Of a DNA stretch of 64,000 bases, positions 36,449-46,957 are shown one piece after another (within the stretch, counting starts at the first letter, position 1; each line of letters begins with the position of its first letter). The notes under the pieces were generated by a model. The model was not told where the DNA came from, did no database searches, and saw nothing but the letters and a program-made list of their open reading frames with translations. A program made the position numbers and the translations under genes. The DNA is from Aliidiomarina celeris (GTDB lineage Bacteria; Pseudomonadota; Gammaproteobacteria; Enterobacterales; Alteromonadaceae): assembly GCF_003316875.1 (NCBI RefSeq), contig NZ_QMIL01000006.1:95035-159034 (forward strand), in the 5' to 3' direction.

Positions 36449-36751
36449 TTAATCGTTCTTCGGCTCACCGATTGCTTTTTTTATGGTCGCTTGTAAAAGG
36501 GAAACCTTGTCTTCAAGAGCCGCCATTTTTTCGGCTTGCTCATTTTTTTCGCGCATCCATTCATGGCATAAATTCAGCGCAGTCATTACCGCAATTTGCT
36601 CAATATTGGTAAGTTTGGTTGCCGAACGTGTTTCAGACAAACGCTCGTCGAGCTGCCGCGCCGCTTCGCGTAGGGCGCTTTCTTGCCCGTCTGGGCACAT
36701 TACACGATAGTTGCGATCCAGCAAGTTAATGTCGACAATCTGACCACTCAT
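36449..36751 (-). CDS. zapA: Cell division protein ZapA
   Basis: ZapA crosslinks FtsZ filaments at the division ring. The 100 residues open with VDINLLDRNYRVMCPDGQE, the family signature, followed by AARQLDERL and a long coiled coil (about 55-93). It precedes ssrS on the minus strand and is divergent from ygfB, the standard gammaproteobacterial order. The 190 bp between zapA and ygfB should hold both promoters. Confidence 0.95.
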   Translation of the reverse strand: MSGQIVDINLLDRNYRVMCPDGQESALREAARQLDERLSETRSATKLTNIEQIAVMTALNLCHEWMREKNEQAEKMAALEDKVSLLQATIKKAIGEPKND

Positions 36752-36940
36752 TCAAAATCCTCTGGTGTAATTCTACGCCCGTTCCAATATTTGTTTGTAT
36801 GTGCCGCAGCATAGCGAGCGCACTGCGGTTATGCAACAGAGTTTACTTCGCTTTCAAGAGATTGAAAACCGTGCCTGTGCTTGGTGGTGCGCGCTACACA
36901 GTGGTACGATACGGCAATAAAACATTGTTTAAGGACCCTT

Positions 36941-37510
36941 ATGACCGACGCTAAAGATCACTTATTCGACCAATGGAGCCAGTGGCTAGAGCAAGAGCAG
37001 ATGATTATTTCTGCGGCTGAGTTGCACGGCATGCTCACCGGGCTGCTCGCAAGTGGCGAGCGAGCTGAAGGAGACTGGCTGTTAATGGTGGCCGATTTAG
37101 CGAATGAGGGCAGTGCATTTTCGAAACCCATGGTGGAACGATTACAGCTATTAGCAAAAGCGATTCGCGCAGAACTCGCCAGCGAAGAGTTACTGTTTCA
37201 ACCCTTGCTACCCAACGACGACGAGCTACTGACCGAACGGCTGTTAGCGCTTACAGAGTGGGCACAATGCTTTTTAGTGGGCTTTGGTGTGAACCAACAG
37301 AACCTAAAGAGTGCATCGAGCGATCTGCAAGAAGCGCTGCAAGATATGGCAGAAATTGCCCGGCTGTCGCCTGAAGTAGAATCGGGTGAAGACGACGAAC
37401 GTGCCTATTATGAAGTATCGGAGTATGTGCGCATTACCGCTATTATGTGCTTTAACGAATTAGGCCAAATGCCGCCAGCGCAAACACCAACGAACACCAC
37501 TATTCATTAG
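36941..37510 (+). CDS. ygfB: UPF0149 family protein YgfB
   Basis: The 189-residue acidic helical protein matches the UPF0149/YecA-like family: LHGMLTGLLASG near residue 28, WAQCFLVGFG near 107, and an EDDERAYYEVSEYVRI segment near 148. The ATG at 36941 follows AAGGACCC; an earlier frame from 36881 has no ribosome-binding site. In Pseudomonas a homologue affects cell-wall gene regulation, but the general role is unresolved. It lies 15 bp before pepP, a conserved pairing, so the two share an operon with ubiH and ubiI. Confidence 0.9.
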   Translation: MTDAKDHLFDQWSQWLEQEQMIISAAELHGMLTGLLASGERAEGDWLLMVADLANEGSAFSKPMVERLQLLAKAIRAELASEELLFQPLLPNDDELLTERLLALTEWAQCFLVGFGVNQQNLKSASSDLQEALQDMAEIARLSPEVESGEDDERAYYEVSEYVRITAIMCFNELGQMPPAQTPTNTTIH

Positions 37511-37525
37511 GAGTACGCGAGCACT

Positions 37526-38854
37526 ATGACTTTGGCGAACTCGGTTCCGGTTAGCGAACTGCAACAACGCCGGCAGGCATTGGCAAAAGCAATGGCGCCC
37601 AATAGCGTGGCTATTATTCCGGCCGCGCAAGAGCAAGTGCGCTCGAACGACACTCACTATCCGTTTCGGCAAAATAGTGACTACTACTATTATACCGGCC
37701 TAAACGAGCCAGGTGGTCTATTGGTATTGCTGCCGGGAAAAGCCAATGAAAGCCTTTTATGGGTGCTTAATCGCGATCCCGAGCAAGAGATATGGCACGG
37801 CCGGCGGCTTGGTTGCGAGCAAGCGCAGGCGCTGTCGGGCGTTGCCCAGTGCTATAGCTTAAACACCTTGCAAGAGCAGCTCGCGCTGTGTATTGACGGC
37901 TGCGACGAGCTGTACATTGCCCAAGGTATGCAAAGTTGGGTGACTGCAACGCTCGAAGACGTACTGCGCCAGTTGCGGGCGAACAAGCGTAAAGGCCAGC
38001 GCGCGCCGCAACGTGTGCACGATCTCACCCCGTTCATGCACAACCAGCGGTTAATCAAGTCGAAGTACGAACAAGCCTGCATGCGCCAAGCCTGCAAGAT
38101 ATCGGTCGATGCGCACCGCCGCGCCATGCGTGCGACTGAGCCCGGGCGTTACGAATTTCAAATTGCGGCAGAGCTGCACCACGAAATGCATTGGCAAGGT
38201 GCCGCGGGGCCTGCATACGGCAGTATTGTTGGCGGCGGTGAAAACGCTTGTATTTTGCATTACACAGAAAACACCAGCGAATTGCGCGACGGCGACCTAT
38301 TGCTTATCGACGCTGGGGCTGAATTCTTAGGCTACGCGGGCGACATTACGCGCACTTTTCCTGTGAACGGAAAGTTTAGTGAGCCACAACGTAAGCTTTA
38401 TAATCTTGTACTGCGAGCGCAAGAAGCAGCATTTGCGGTTATAAAACCCGGTGCAACCCTACCCGACGCCTACAAAGCTTCGGTACAGGTACTTGTAGAG
38501 GGCATGGTTAAGCTTGGTATTTTACAAGGTGAGGTGGAGCAGCTTATTGCCGACATGGCGTTTCGTCCCTATTTTATGCACGGGCTTGGGCATTGGCTTG
38601 GGCTCGACGTGCACGACGTAGGCGATTACCAAGTGGCGGGTAAACCACGGCCTTTAGAGCCGGGTATGGTGATTACCGTAGAGCCGGGCCTGTATATTCC
38701 CGCCAACGCGGATTGCCCAGAAGCCTATCGTGGTATGGGTATTCGTATTGAAGACGATTTACTGATTACTGAGTCAGGCTTCGATAACCTTACCAGTGGC
38801 GTGCCAAAAACCATTGAAGGAATAGAAGCGCTGATGTCGCGAGGCAATAAATGA
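37526..38854 (+). CDS. pepP: Xaa-Pro aminopeptidase
   Basis: PepP removes N-terminal residues that precede proline. The 442-residue protein has the N-terminal aminopeptidase P domain and the C-terminal pita-bread metal domain. Di-manganese ligands are visible in LIDAGAEFLGYAGDITRTFP (both Asp), HGLGHWLGLDVHD (His), TVEPGLYI (Glu) and IRIEDDLLI (Glu). An AGGAGTACG site precedes the ATG. Its stop overlaps the ubiH start (ATGA), a coupling seen in many Gammaproteobacteria. Confidence 0.96.
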   Translation: MTLANSVPVSELQQRRQALAKAMAPNSVAIIPAAQEQVRSNDTHYPFRQNSDYYYYTGLNEPGGLLVLLPGKANESLLWVLNRDPEQEIWHGRRLGCEQAQALSGVAQCYSLNTLQEQLALCIDGCDELYIAQGMQSWVTATLEDVLRQLRANKRKGQRAPQRVHDLTPFMHNQRLIKSKYEQACMRQACKISVDAHRRAMRATEPGRYEFQIAAELHHEMHWQGAAGPAYGSIVGGGENACILHYTENTSELRDGDLLLIDAGAEFLGYAGDITRTFPVNGKFSEPQRKLYNLVLRAQEAAFAVIKPGATLPDAYKASVQVLVEGMVKLGILQGEVEQLIADMAFRPYFMHGLGHWLGLDVHDVGDYQVAGKPRPLEPGMVITVEPGLYIPANADCPEAYRGMGIRIEDDLLITESGFDNLTSGVPKTIEGIEALMSRGNK

Positions 38855-40068
38855 AACCGCATATTGTCATTGTTGGCGCTGGGTTAGTCGGCGCATTAGC
38901 CGCGAAGGCGCTGCATGATGCAATGCCGAGTGCAGCCATTACGCTACTCGACGCCGCTCCCGAAGGTGCGCGCCAAGACCCGCGAACCCTCGCGTTAGCC
39001 CTACGCTCGCAACAATACTTGGCGCAACTTGGCATTTGGCAAGCACTCGCGCAAGAGCCGAAACACGCGGTTACGCCCATTCAACATATTCATATTAGTG
39101 ACGCCACAGGGCCAGGCAGTGCGCCGCTACACGCGGTCAACGAAGGCGTAGACGCGCTCGGTTATGTGGTGCAGGCGCAACAGGTACAAGACGCCCTCGA
39201 CCATGTGCTGCAGCATTGCAGCACGGTGCAAAAACGTAATGGTGTTGAAGTGACTCGAGTACAGGCGAACGCCAGCGGCAACCGGTTAGAATTGAGCGAC
39301 GGCAGCCAACTGCAAGCGAATCTATTACTGGTAACCGACGGTAGTATGTCGAGCACACGCGCCTTATTAGGAGTGCAAATGCGCCAGTTCGATTACGCTC
39401 AGCACGCCTTAGCCGGCTTTATTGAAACCGACAGGCCGCACCAATTTACTGCGTATGAACGCTTTACCGAGCAAGGGCCAATGGCGTTGCTACCCTGTTC
39501 TGGGCACAAACGTTTTGCCTTGGTGTGGTGCGCAGAGCCAAATGAAATGGCGCGTTTAAAAGCATTGCCAGAGGTGGTGTTTCGCCACCACGCGCAACAC
39601 TTATTTGGGAACCGTGCCGGTTATTTTACCCACAGCGAGCGGCTGGGTACTTTCCCGCTGCACTTTGCTTATGCCGAGCGCTTTGTTGGCCACCATTTTG
39701 CTGTGCTGGGTAATGCGTGCCATACCCTGCACCCGGTAGCCGGGCAAGGGTACAATCTAGGCATTCGTGACGTTATTGCGTTGGTGAACACGATTCGTAC
39801 TTACGGGCTGGGCGACCTCGGCAGTGTTGCGCAGCTTTTGGCCTACGCGCAGGCGCGCCGTGCCGACTATCAAACCATTACGCAGTTTACCGACGGGCTT
39901 GTGCATTTATTTTCTAACAACATAAAACCATTAAGCTTCGCTCGCCGTTGTGGTTTAAAAGCATTACGCATCATTCCAAGTTTAGCCAACCCGGTGGCGC
40001 AAAAAGCCATGGGCTTTGGTGCTGGAAAGAGTGCCGAAAAGAGCGCGGAGAGTAGTATATGGCGTTAA
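38851..40068 (+). CDS. ubiH: 2-octaprenyl-6-methoxyphenol hydroxylase
   Basis: UbiH is an FAD monooxygenase of ubiquinone synthesis. The 405 residues begin with IVIVGAGLVGALAAKAL, the dinucleotide fold. The second FAD motif is GNACHTLHPVAGQGYNLGIRD near 290. Here GN replaces the GD of most relatives, as in E. coli UbiH. ATGA overlap with pepP and a 10-bp overlap with ubiI indicate one coupled transcript. Confidence 0.93.
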   Translation: MKPHIVIVGAGLVGALAAKALHDAMPSAAITLLDAAPEGARQDPRTLALALRSQQYLAQLGIWQALAQEPKHAVTPIQHIHISDATGPGSAPLHAVNEGVDALGYVVQAQQVQDALDHVLQHCSTVQKRNGVEVTRVQANASGNRLELSDGSQLQANLLLVTDGSMSSTRALLGVQMRQFDYAQHALAGFIETDRPHQFTAYERFTEQGPMALLPCSGHKRFALVWCAEPNEMARLKALPEVVFRHHAQHLFGNRAGYFTHSERLGTFPLHFAYAERFVGHHFAVLGNACHTLHPVAGQGYNLGIRDVIALVNTIRTYGLGDLGSVAQLLAYAQARRADYQTITQFTDGLVHLFSNNIKPLSFARRCGLKALRIIPSLANPVAQKAMGFGAGKSAEKSAESSIWR

Positions 40069-41255
40069 TACGCGCACAGGTTGCCATTGTTGGCGGCGGT
40101 ATGGTGGGCTTGGCGTTGGCATGCAGCATAGCCCAGCGTGGTCGTTCCGTAGTGGTGATTGAAAAAAGCCCAGCGGCCAAACAAATACCCGAAGCATTGC
40201 AACTACGTGTAAGTGCGTTGAACCTTGCGGTGCAAGGTTGGTTAGAACGCATGAATGTGTGGCAACGGCTGCCTGCCGAGCGACTCGGCACCTACCACGC
40301 CATGAACGTGTGGGACCGTGACCAAGGTGGCCGTATTTATTTTTCAGCAGCAGAAGCCGACCAAACCCACCTAGGAACCTTGATCGAGAATGCTGTGGTG
40401 GAAGGTGCGTTGTGGCAACATGCCGAAGAACTCGGTGTTAAATTTATAACCGGTGCGGAAATAACAGCGGTCGAACAACACGAACACGACGTTGAGCTTA
40501 AGCTTGCGGGCGTTGAAGGCGAACCTACGGTGCTGGCGCAGCTGTTAGTGGCCGCCGACGGAGGCCGTTCGCAATTAAGGCAGCTGGCAGCCTTGCCGGT
40601 TAGTTTTAAAGACTATGAACAAATGGGTGTAGTGGCGACCCTGCGCACGGAAATAGAACACCAAGGCATTGCACGCCAAGCTTTTTTACCCGGCGGTCCG
40701 CTGGCCTTGTTACCCATGGCCGACCCGAATTTAATATCGGTGGTGTGGAGTGCGCCGAGCCTCGAAGCGAATGCGTTAGTTGCGCTCGATCAGGTTGCGT
40801 TTGAACAAGCCATTACCGCGCACAGCGACAGCTGCCTTGGTTATTTAACCCTAGTAAGTGAGCGCCAAGCCTTTCCGCTGCGCGCGCAATACGCCGAGCA
40901 ATGGGTGAAAGGTCGGCTGGTGTTAGTGGGCGACGCTGCCCACACCATTCACCCGCTGGCAGGGCAGGGTGCAAACCTTGGCTTGGGCGACGCCTATGTG
41001 TTGGCAGAACACTTAAATGAATTGGGTACATTGCAAGGGCAGTGGGACCCCGCGCAGTTACAGCGTGCGTTAAAACGCTATGAAAGAGCCAGAAAAACCG
41101 CTGCACTACGGCACCTTGCTACCATGGAAGGGTTCCATCAACTATTCCGCGCGCAACATCCGTTGCTGCGCGTTGCCCGTGCGACCGGGCTTAACCTTAC
41201 CAATAAAAGCAGTGCAGCCAAACGCTTCTTTTTAGAGCAAGCCAACGCGTTTTAA
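40059..41255 (+). CDS. ubiI: FAD-dependent ubiquinone hydroxylase UbiI (VisC)
   Basis: The 398-residue protein is a UbiH-family flavin monooxygenase. VAIVGGGMVGLALAC at the N-terminus binds ADP. AADGGRSQLRQLA near 167 and GDAAHTIHPLAGQGANLGLGD near 290 are the other FAD motifs. Its position directly after ubiH matches UbiI, which hydroxylates C5 of the ubiquinone ring; UbiF is a less likely alternative. The start overlaps ubiH by 10 bp. It is tail to tail with a LysR gene, with a 25-bp gap. Confidence 0.9.
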   Translation: MALIRAQVAIVGGGMVGLALACSIAQRGRSVVVIEKSPAAKQIPEALQLRVSALNLAVQGWLERMNVWQRLPAERLGTYHAMNVWDRDQGGRIYFSAAEADQTHLGTLIENAVVEGALWQHAEELGVKFITGAEITAVEQHEHDVELKLAGVEGEPTVLAQLLVAADGGRSQLRQLAALPVSFKDYEQMGVVATLRTEIEHQGIARQAFLPGGPLALLPMADPNLISVVWSAPSLEANALVALDQVAFEQAITAHSDSCLGYLTLVSERQAFPLRAQYAEQWVKGRLVLVGDAAHTIHPLAGQGANLGLGDAYVLAEHLNELGTLQGQWDPAQLQRALKRYERARKTAALRHLATMEGFHQLFRAQHPLLRVARATGLNLTNKSSAAKRFFLEQANAF

Positions 41256-41280
41256 CCGTGGTGGTTATTACTGGTAGAAA

Positions 41281-42138
41281 TTAGGTGCTGCGGTAAAAGT
41301 AGTCGCGCAAGTAATCCTGCAGGTGGTCTGCGGCGGTATTTTGGCTGTGGCCATGGCGCTCTAAAAATATATTAATATTACCGAGCGCCGGCAGTTCAAG
41401 ATCGCTATTTTTCAATTCGTATAGATCATTTGGCACTGAGCTACGCGCTAACACAGTAACGCCAAGGCCACTGTGCAGGGCACTGCGAATGCCAGTGAGA
41501 TCGTTGTTGGTATAGGTAATGCGGTAGGGGTGATGCGCAGCTTTCAGCGCGGCCAAGGTGCGGCGCCGATAAACACAGCCTTCGGAGGCCAACACCAAGG
41601 GCAATGGCTCCGATACCGCATTGTCGGGGCGGCCGGCAACCCACACTAACGCGTCTTCTTTGACCAACACGGCATGTTCAGGCGCTTGCTCGGCAACCGT
41701 TAAAATAACGTCGAAGCTGCCTCTGCTGGCGCCTAAACGTAAATCGCGACTTAACGCCGAGGTAACCTCCAAGGTAATTTGCGGATAACTGGTGGAAAAC
41801 TGGCCTAGAATGCGCGGTAATAACGCAGTAGCGAACTCACTGGGAATACCCAAACGCACTTGGCCAGCAAGCGGCTGGCGTTCAAATTTGGCGATCAGCT
41901 GGTCGTGTTGCTGCAATAACAACTGCCCACCTTGGTATAAATCTAGCCCTGCGCCGGTCAGCTTTAACTGGCTGCCTTGGCGCAAGAGCAAGGCGCTGCC
42001 AAGCTGCTCTTCAAGGCGTTTAATTTGCAGGCTTATCGCCGGTTGAGAGCGGCTTAAACGGTCGGCCGCTTGGGTAAAGCTTTGCTCGTCGTACACGGTA
42101 ATAAAGGCGCGCAAAGCGTCGAGTGAAAGATGTTTCAT
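41281..42138 (-). CDS. LysR-type transcriptional regulator (LrhA-like)
   Basis: The 285-residue regulator starts at ATG 42138 behind CGGAGCG; a longer frame would add a hydrophobic stretch not seen in LysR proteins. The winged helix-turn-helix (about 1-60) has SFTQAADRLSRSQPAISLQIKRLEEQLG. The remainder is the periplasmic-binding-like effector domain, with RLGIPSEFA near 90. It resembles LrhA/HexA regulators more than GcvA. It is divergent from gcvT, and the 211-bp gap could allow it to affect the gcv promoter, but no target site is evident. Confidence 0.82.
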   Translation of the reverse strand: MKHLSLDALRAFITVYDEQSFTQAADRLSRSQPAISLQIKRLEEQLGSALLLRQGSQLKLTGAGLDLYQGGQLLLQQHDQLIAKFERQPLAGQVRLGIPSEFATALLPRILGQFSTSYPQITLEVTSALSRDLRLGASRGSFDVILTVAEQAPEHAVLVKEDALVWVAGRPDNAVSEPLPLVLASEGCVYRRRTLAALKAAHHPYRITYTNNDLTGIRSALHSGLGVTVLARSSVPNDLYELKNSDLELPALGNINIFLERHGHSQNTAADHLQDYLRDYFYRST

Positions 42139-42250
42139 TGATACGCTCCGGCGTTGGACGGCCAAAAGCGAAGCGGCCAACGCTATAAAAAAAATCAATA
42201 TCAAGAAAAGCAATATAACATAAACTTATAGCTCAATTTGTCTTTTTAAT

Positions 42251-42279
42251 TTGTTGAACTGGTCGCAGGCTCCTATAAT
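42251..42279 (+). promoter_or_regulatory. Likely sigma-70 promoter of gcvT
   Basis: TTGTTG at 42251-42256 and TATAAT at 42274-42279 are 17 bp apart, a good match to the consensus. The -10 is 71 bp before the gcvT ATG. The leader is too short and lacks the paired aptamers of a glycine riboswitch. Confidence 0.65.
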
Positions 42280-42349
42280 GTGCGCAATCTTTATGCATGC
42301 GAATGGAATGGCTCGTTTGCTCACTTAATTGGCGAAAAGGGTAATGTTT

Positions 42350-43435
42350 ATGGCACAGCGTACTGCACTTTATAACGCACATGTTGAAGCTGGCGCGAAA
42401 ATGGTCGACTTTCATGGGTGGGACATGCCGCTTCATTACGGCTCACAAATTGAAGAACACCATGCGGTGCGCCAAAAGGTAGGCATGTTCGACGTGTCGC
42501 ACATGACTATAGTGGACGTAACCGGGCCAGAAGCAAAAGCCTACTTGCGCCATTTATTAGCCAACGACGTGGCCAAACTCAAAGAGCCGGGCAAAGCACT
42601 TTACAGTGCAATGTTAAATGAGCAGGGCGGTGTTATCGACGACCTGATTGTGTATTTCTTTAACGAAGAGTCGTACCGTTTAGTGGTGAACTCCGCTACT
42701 CGCGACCGCGACTGGGCGTGGTTGAACCAGCAAACCGCAGAATTCGACGTGCAGGTTACCGAGCGTACTGAGTTCGGCATGATCGCGCTGCAAGGCCCGC
42801 AAGCACAAGACACGATTAAAGTATTACTGAGCGACGAACAGCACGCTAAGGTTCAGGGCATGAAGCCTTTTTACGGCGAGCAATTGGGTGACGTATTTGT
42901 TGCCACCACCGGCTACACCGGCGAAGCGGGCTACGAAATTATTGTGCCAGTGAGCGAAGTAGAAGCCACTTGGAATACGTTAGTGGGTGCTGGCGTGCAG
43001 CCTTGTGGTTTGGGTGCACGCGACACCTTGCGCCTCGAAGCAGGAATGAACTTATATGGCCAAGACATGGACGAAAGTGTGTCGCCTTTAGCGGCAAACA
43101 TGGCATGGAGTGTGGCTTTTGAACCCGCCGAGCGTAACTTTGTGGGCCGCGAAGTGCTCGAAGCACAAAAAGCAGCCGGCACGGAAAAACTAATTGGCTT
43201 GGTAATGACCGAAAAAGGCGTGCTGCGTGCAGGCTTGAAAGTTATTGTAGAGGGCGGCGAAGGCGTGATTACATCGGGTACATTCTCGCCTACTCTAGGC
43301 GTGAGTGTTGCGCTTGCGCGGGTACCTCAACCCGTGGGTGAAACCGCACAAGTGGAAATGCGCAAAAAAATGGTTACAGTAAAAGTAACGAAGCCAAGTT
43401 TCGTTCGCAATGGCAAGGCCGTTGTTGAATTCTAA
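42350..43435 (+). CDS. gcvT: Glycine cleavage system T protein
   Basis: GcvT takes the aminomethyl group from GcvH, releases ammonia and makes 5,10-methylenetetrahydrofolate. The ATG at 42350 ([11 protein letters not shown]) is chosen because AAAGGG lies 8 bases upstream; two earlier ATG codons are too close or unsupported. The 361 residues include [21 protein letters not shown] near 45, [18 protein letters not shown] near 220, and the C-terminal KPSFVRNGK. It is the first gene of gcvT-gcvH-gcvP. Confidence 0.96.
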   Translation: MAQRTALYNAHVEAGAKMVDFHGWDMPLHYGSQIEEHHAVRQKVGMFDVSHMTIVDVTGPEAKAYLRHLLANDVAKLKEPGKALYSAMLNEQGGVIDDLIVYFFNEESYRLVVNSATRDRDWAWLNQQTAEFDVQVTERTEFGMIALQGPQAQDTIKVLLSDEQHAKVQGMKPFYGEQLGDVFVATTGYTGEAGYEIIVPVSEVEATWNTLVGAGVQPCGLGARDTLRLEAGMNLYGQDMDESVSPLAANMAWSVAFEPAERNFVGREVLEAQKAAGTEKLIGLVMTEKGVLRAGLKVIVEGGEGVITSGTFSPTLGVSVALARVPQPVGETAQVEMRKKMVTVKVTKPSFVRNGKAVVEF

Positions 43436-43482
43436 TTCAAACTAATTGTCCCGCCAGGCGGGTTTCAACAAGGAACTAGAAC

Positions 43483-43872
43483 ATGAGTCAGGTACCTAAA
43501 GAGTTAAAATACGCGCCCAGTCACGAATGGCTTCGCGACGAAGGTGACGGCACCTACACCGTAGGTATTACCGAGCACGCCCAAGAGCTTCTTGGCGATA
43601 TGGTATTCGTTGAGTTACCCGAAGTGGGCGACAACGTAGCCGCTGGCGACGACTGTGCGGTAGCAGAGTCTGTAAAAGCTGCTTCAGACATCTACGCACC
43701 GGTAGGCGGCGAAGTGGTAGCCATTAACGAAGACCTCGAAGACTCGCCGGAGCTGGTGAACAGCGACCCATACGGCGACGGCTGGTTGTTCAAAATTAAA
43801 ATTGACGACGACAGCGACTTGGCAAACTTACTCGACGCCGACGGCTACAGTGAGTCTATTGCTGACGAATAA
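43483..43872 (+). CDS. gcvH: Glycine cleavage system H protein
   Basis: GcvH is the lipoylated carrier that shuttles the aminomethyl group between GcvP and GcvT. The 129-residue protein has [26 protein letters not shown] at residues 14-39 and the lipoyl Lys 65 in [13 protein letters not shown]. The small hairpin CCCGCC-A-GGCGGG at 43450-43462 sits in the gap from gcvT, before a CAAGGAAC ribosome-binding site. A terminator-like hairpin follows the gene. Confidence 0.97.
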   Translation: MSQVPKELKYAPSHEWLRDEGDGTYTVGITEHAQELLGDMVFVELPEVGDNVAAGDDCAVAESVKAASDIYAPVGGEVVAINEDLEDSPELVNSDPYGDGWLFKIKIDDDSDLANLLDADGYSESIADE

Positions 43873-43890
43873 GTTAGAGCGAGATTATGC

Positions 43891-43918
43891 AAAGCCCCGG
43901 TGTCGCCGGGGCTTTGTT
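43891..43918 (+). terminator. Terminator-like hairpin between gcvH and gcvP
   Basis: AAAGCCCCGG at 43891-43900 and CCGGGGCTTT at 43906-43915 pair perfectly across five bases. The T-run that follows is short and broken (GTTATT), so partial termination that lowers gcvP relative to gcvTH is a likely effect. Confidence 0.7.
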
Positions 43919-43966
43919 ATTCATTTCTATTCATTTTCATTGAATTAGCTATAGCAGGTATTTTGC

Positions 43967-46849
43967 ATGAGCAGTAAATCGCTTCACCAACTTGAGCAAC
44001 ACGACGACTTCATTTATCGCCACATTGGCCCAGACGCCGCCGAGCAGAAGGAAATGCTAGATGTTGTGGGTGCGAACACGCTGGAAGAAATGACCGCGCA
44101 AACGGTTCCTGGCTCTATTTTACGCGAGCCATTCTTGAGTGTCGGTGAACCGATGTCTGAGCGCGAAGCGTTAGCTAAATTAAAGAAAATCGCGCAAAAG
44201 AACAAAATTTATACCAGCTATATTGGCGCGGGTTACTACGACACCGTTACCCCGAACGTAATTCTGCGTAACGTGTTGGAAAATCCAGGTTGGTACACGG
44301 CGTACACGCCTTATCAGCCAGAGATCGCGCAAGGGCGTTTACAAGCAATTTTGAACTTCCAACAGCTCACCATCGACCTGACTGGTTTGGAAATGGCCAG
44401 CGCCTCTTTGTTAGACGAAGCCACCGCCGCTGCAGAAGCCATGGCCATGGCGCAGCGCGTGAGCAAATCAAAATCAAACGCGTTCTTCGTGGCCGATCAT
44501 GTATTCCCACAAACGTTGGACGTGGTGAAAGCCCGCGCTGAAATGTTTGGTTTTGAAGTGATTGTCGGCCCGTGGCAAGACGCGCCAAACCACGATGTGT
44601 TTGGTGCATTGTTCCAAAGCCCAGCGAATAACGGTGAAGTATTAGACTTAACCGACGTGATTGCTGCCGTACAAGCCAACAAAGGTGTGGTTGCAGTCGG
44701 CTCTGACCTGATGAGTTTAGTGCTATGTAAGTCACCGGGCGAAATGGGTGCCGACATGTGCTTCGGCTCCGCCCAGCGTTTCGGTGTACCTATGGGTTAC
44801 GGCGGACCACACGCGGCGTTTTTTGCAACTCGTGAGAAATTCAAGCGTGCGCTACCGGGTCGTATTATTGGCGTTTCTCGCGACAGCCGTGGTGAAACTG
44901 CATTACGTATGGCCATGCAAACCCGTGAACAACATATTCGTCGTGAAAAAGCGACCTCGAACATTTGTACCGCGCAGGTACTACTGGCCAACATGGCGTC
45001 TTTTTACGCCGTGTACCATGGCCCGCAAGGCTTAAAAACCATTGCTTCACGCATTCACCGTATGACCTCAATGGTCGCTTCGGCGTTGACTGAAAAAGGC
45101 ATGAAGCCGGTGAACGGCAGCTGGTTCGACACCATTACCTTCCCAGCGGAAGGCGAAACTCGTGCGGCGATTTTAGCCCGCGCTGAGCAAGCAGAACTGA
45201 ACTTGCGTACCGACATTGAAGGTCATTTAGCCATTAGCTTCGACGAAGCCAAAACACGCAACGATTTAGCCACCTTGCTAACGGTTTTGTTTGGCGACAA
45301 CCACGGTTTTGCCATCGACGCACTTGATGAAAGCGCGCAAAAAGGAGCGGGTATTCCTGCTGCTCTTGAGCGTACCAGCGCCTTCTTAACCCATGAAGTG
45401 TTCAACCAATATCACTCAGAAACTGAAATGCTGCGCTACATTCGCCAGCTCGAAGGTCGTGATTTGGCATTGAACCACAGCATGATCTCCCTCGGCTCAT
45501 GCACCATGAAGCTAAACGCCACTGCAGAAATGATTCCGGTAACCTGGCCTGAGTTTGGTCAGCTCCACCCGTTCTGCCCGATCGAGCAGGCCCAAGGCTA
45601 TGCAGAAATGCTAGAAAGCCTGAGCACCTGGTTGATTGATATTACGGGTTACGACGCCATGTCTATGCAGCCAAACTCAGGTGCACAGGGAGAATACGCC
45701 GGCTTGTTGGCGATTCACTATTACCACGAGAGCCGTGGCGAAGGGCATCGCAACATCTGTTTGATTCCAGAGTCGGCGCACGGTACCAACCCAGCTTCAG
45801 CGCAAATGGCCGGTATGAAAGTGGTGGTGGTTGCTTGTGACGCCAAAGGCAATATCGATCTGAACGACTTGCGTGAAAAAGCGGCGAGCGTGTCTGATCA
45901 GCTTTCGTGCGCCATGGTTACTTACCCTTCAACTCACGGCGTGTATGAAGAGAACATTCGTCAAGTATGTGACATCGTGCATGAGCACGGCGGTCAGGTG
46001 TACATGGACGGTGCCAACATGAACGCGCAAGTGGGCGTGACCTCACCGGGCTACATTGGCTCAGACGTGTCGCACCTGAACTTGCACAAAACTTTCTGTA
46101 TTCCGCACGGTGGCGGCGGCCCAGGCATGGGACCGATTGGCGTGAAAAGCCACTTAGCACCCTTCTTACCGGGGCATGTAGCGATTGACGGCAAAGGTTT
46201 AGTGAAAGGTAACTCAGCGGTTTCAGCAGCGCCTTACGGTAGTGCCAGCATTTTGCCCATTTCATGGATGTACATTGCCATGATGGGTAGCCGTGGTTTG
46301 CGTGAAGCCACTGAAGTGGCGATTTTGAGCGCCAACTACATTGCCAAGCGCCTCGAGCCGCATTACCCGATTTTGTACCGTGGCCGCAACGACCGTGTTG
46401 CTCACGAATGTATTATCGATTTGCGTCCGCTCAAGGATGAAACTGGCATTGCTGAAATCGACATCGCCAAGCGCCTACAAGACTACGGTTTCCACAGCCC
46501 AACCATGAGCTTCCCAGTAGCCGGAACCCTAATGGTTGAGCCAACCGAATCGGAAGCCAAAGGCGAGTTAGACCGCTTTATCGACGCCATGATTAGCATT
46601 CGCCAAGAAATTCAGAAAGTGGCAGACGGCGAGTGGAGTGCAGACAACAACCCATTGGTGAACGCACCGCATACGCTAGACGATATCGTTGATGCCAACT
46701 GGGACAGAGCCTACACCCGCGAAGAAGCAGCGTACCCCGCCAGCTGGCTGCGCGGCCACAAGTTCTGGCCAAGTGTTAACCGTATCGACGACGTATACGG
46801 CGACCGCAACTTGGTGTGTAGCTGCCCTCCGTTGAGCGCTTATAAATAA
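43967..46849 (+). CDS. gcvP: Glycine dehydrogenase (decarboxylating), P protein
   Basis: GcvP decarboxylates glycine with pyridoxal phosphate and passes the aminomethyl group to GcvH. The 960-residue single chain is the fused proteobacterial form. The cofactor Lys is at 708 in [22 protein letters not shown] near the N-terminus (as [14 protein letters not shown]) and [13 protein letters not shown] near 569 are other family landmarks. It starts 94 bp after gcvH and ends the glycine cleavage operon. Three hairpins follow the stop. Confidence 0.97.
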   Translation: MSSKSLHQLEQHDDFIYRHIGPDAAEQKEMLDVVGANTLEEMTAQTVPGSILREPFLSVGEPMSEREALAKLKKIAQKNKIYTSYIGAGYYDTVTPNVILRNVLENPGWYTAYTPYQPEIAQGRLQAILNFQQLTIDLTGLEMASASLLDEATAAAEAMAMAQRVSKSKSNAFFVADHVFPQTLDVVKARAEMFGFEVIVGPWQDAPNHDVFGALFQSPANNGEVLDLTDVIAAVQANKGVVAVGSDLMSLVLCKSPGEMGADMCFGSAQRFGVPMGYGGPHAAFFATREKFKRALPGRIIGVSRDSRGETALRMAMQTREQHIRREKATSNICTAQVLLANMASFYAVYHGPQGLKTIASRIHRMTSMVASALTEKGMKPVNGSWFDTITFPAEGETRAAILARAEQAELNLRTDIEGHLAISFDEAKTRNDLATLLTVLFGDNHGFAIDALDESAQKGAGIPAALERTSAFLTHEVFNQYHSETEMLRYIRQLEGRDLALNHSMISLGSCTMKLNATAEMIPVTWPEFGQLHPFCPIEQAQGYAEMLESLSTWLIDITGYDAMSMQPNSGAQGEYAGLLAIHYYHESRGEGHRNICLIPESAHGTNPASAQMAGMKVVVVACDAKGNIDLNDLREKAASVSDQLSCAMVTYPSTHGVYEENIRQVCDIVHEHGGQVYMDGANMNAQVGVTSPGYIGSDVSHLNLHKTFCIPHGGGGPGMGPIGVKSHLAPFLPGHVAIDGKGLVKGNSAVSAAPYGSASILPISWMYIAMMGSRGLREATEVAILSANYIAKRLEPHYPILYRGRNDRVAHECIIDLRPLKDETGIAEIDIAKRLQDYGFHSPTMSFPVAGTLMVEPTESEAKGELDRFIDAMISIRQEIQKVADGEWSADNNPLVNAPHTLDDIVDANWDRAYTREEAAYPASWLRGHKFWPSVNRIDDVYGDRNLVCSCPPLSAYK

Positions 46850-46957
46850 GCGCTGCATTGCAGCGCCAACCATATCTGTAGGTACCGCACTGCGGTACTT
46901 ACATCGATATATGCCGCTTGGCGCTGCAAACACCCCGTAAGTGCTGCACCGCAGCAC
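46850..46957. repeat. Three tandem REP-like hairpins after gcvP
   Basis: Hairpin 1 is GCGCTGC-ATT-GCAGCGC at 46850-46866 and begins at the gcvP stop. Hairpin 2 spans 46877-46903 with a GGTACCGC/GCGGTACT-type stem. Hairpin 3 is GTGCTGC-ACC-GCAGCAC at 46941-46957. Hairpins 2 and 3 keep the same layout while their stem bases change in pairs. Hairpin 3 recurs exactly at 62866-62882. These act most likely as mRNA 3'-end or REP-type elements. Confidence 0.65.

Noticed and set aside
42214-42349. Glycine riboswitch before gcvT
   Set aside because: The leader after the likely promoter is only about 70 bp and lacks tandem aptamer-like structure.
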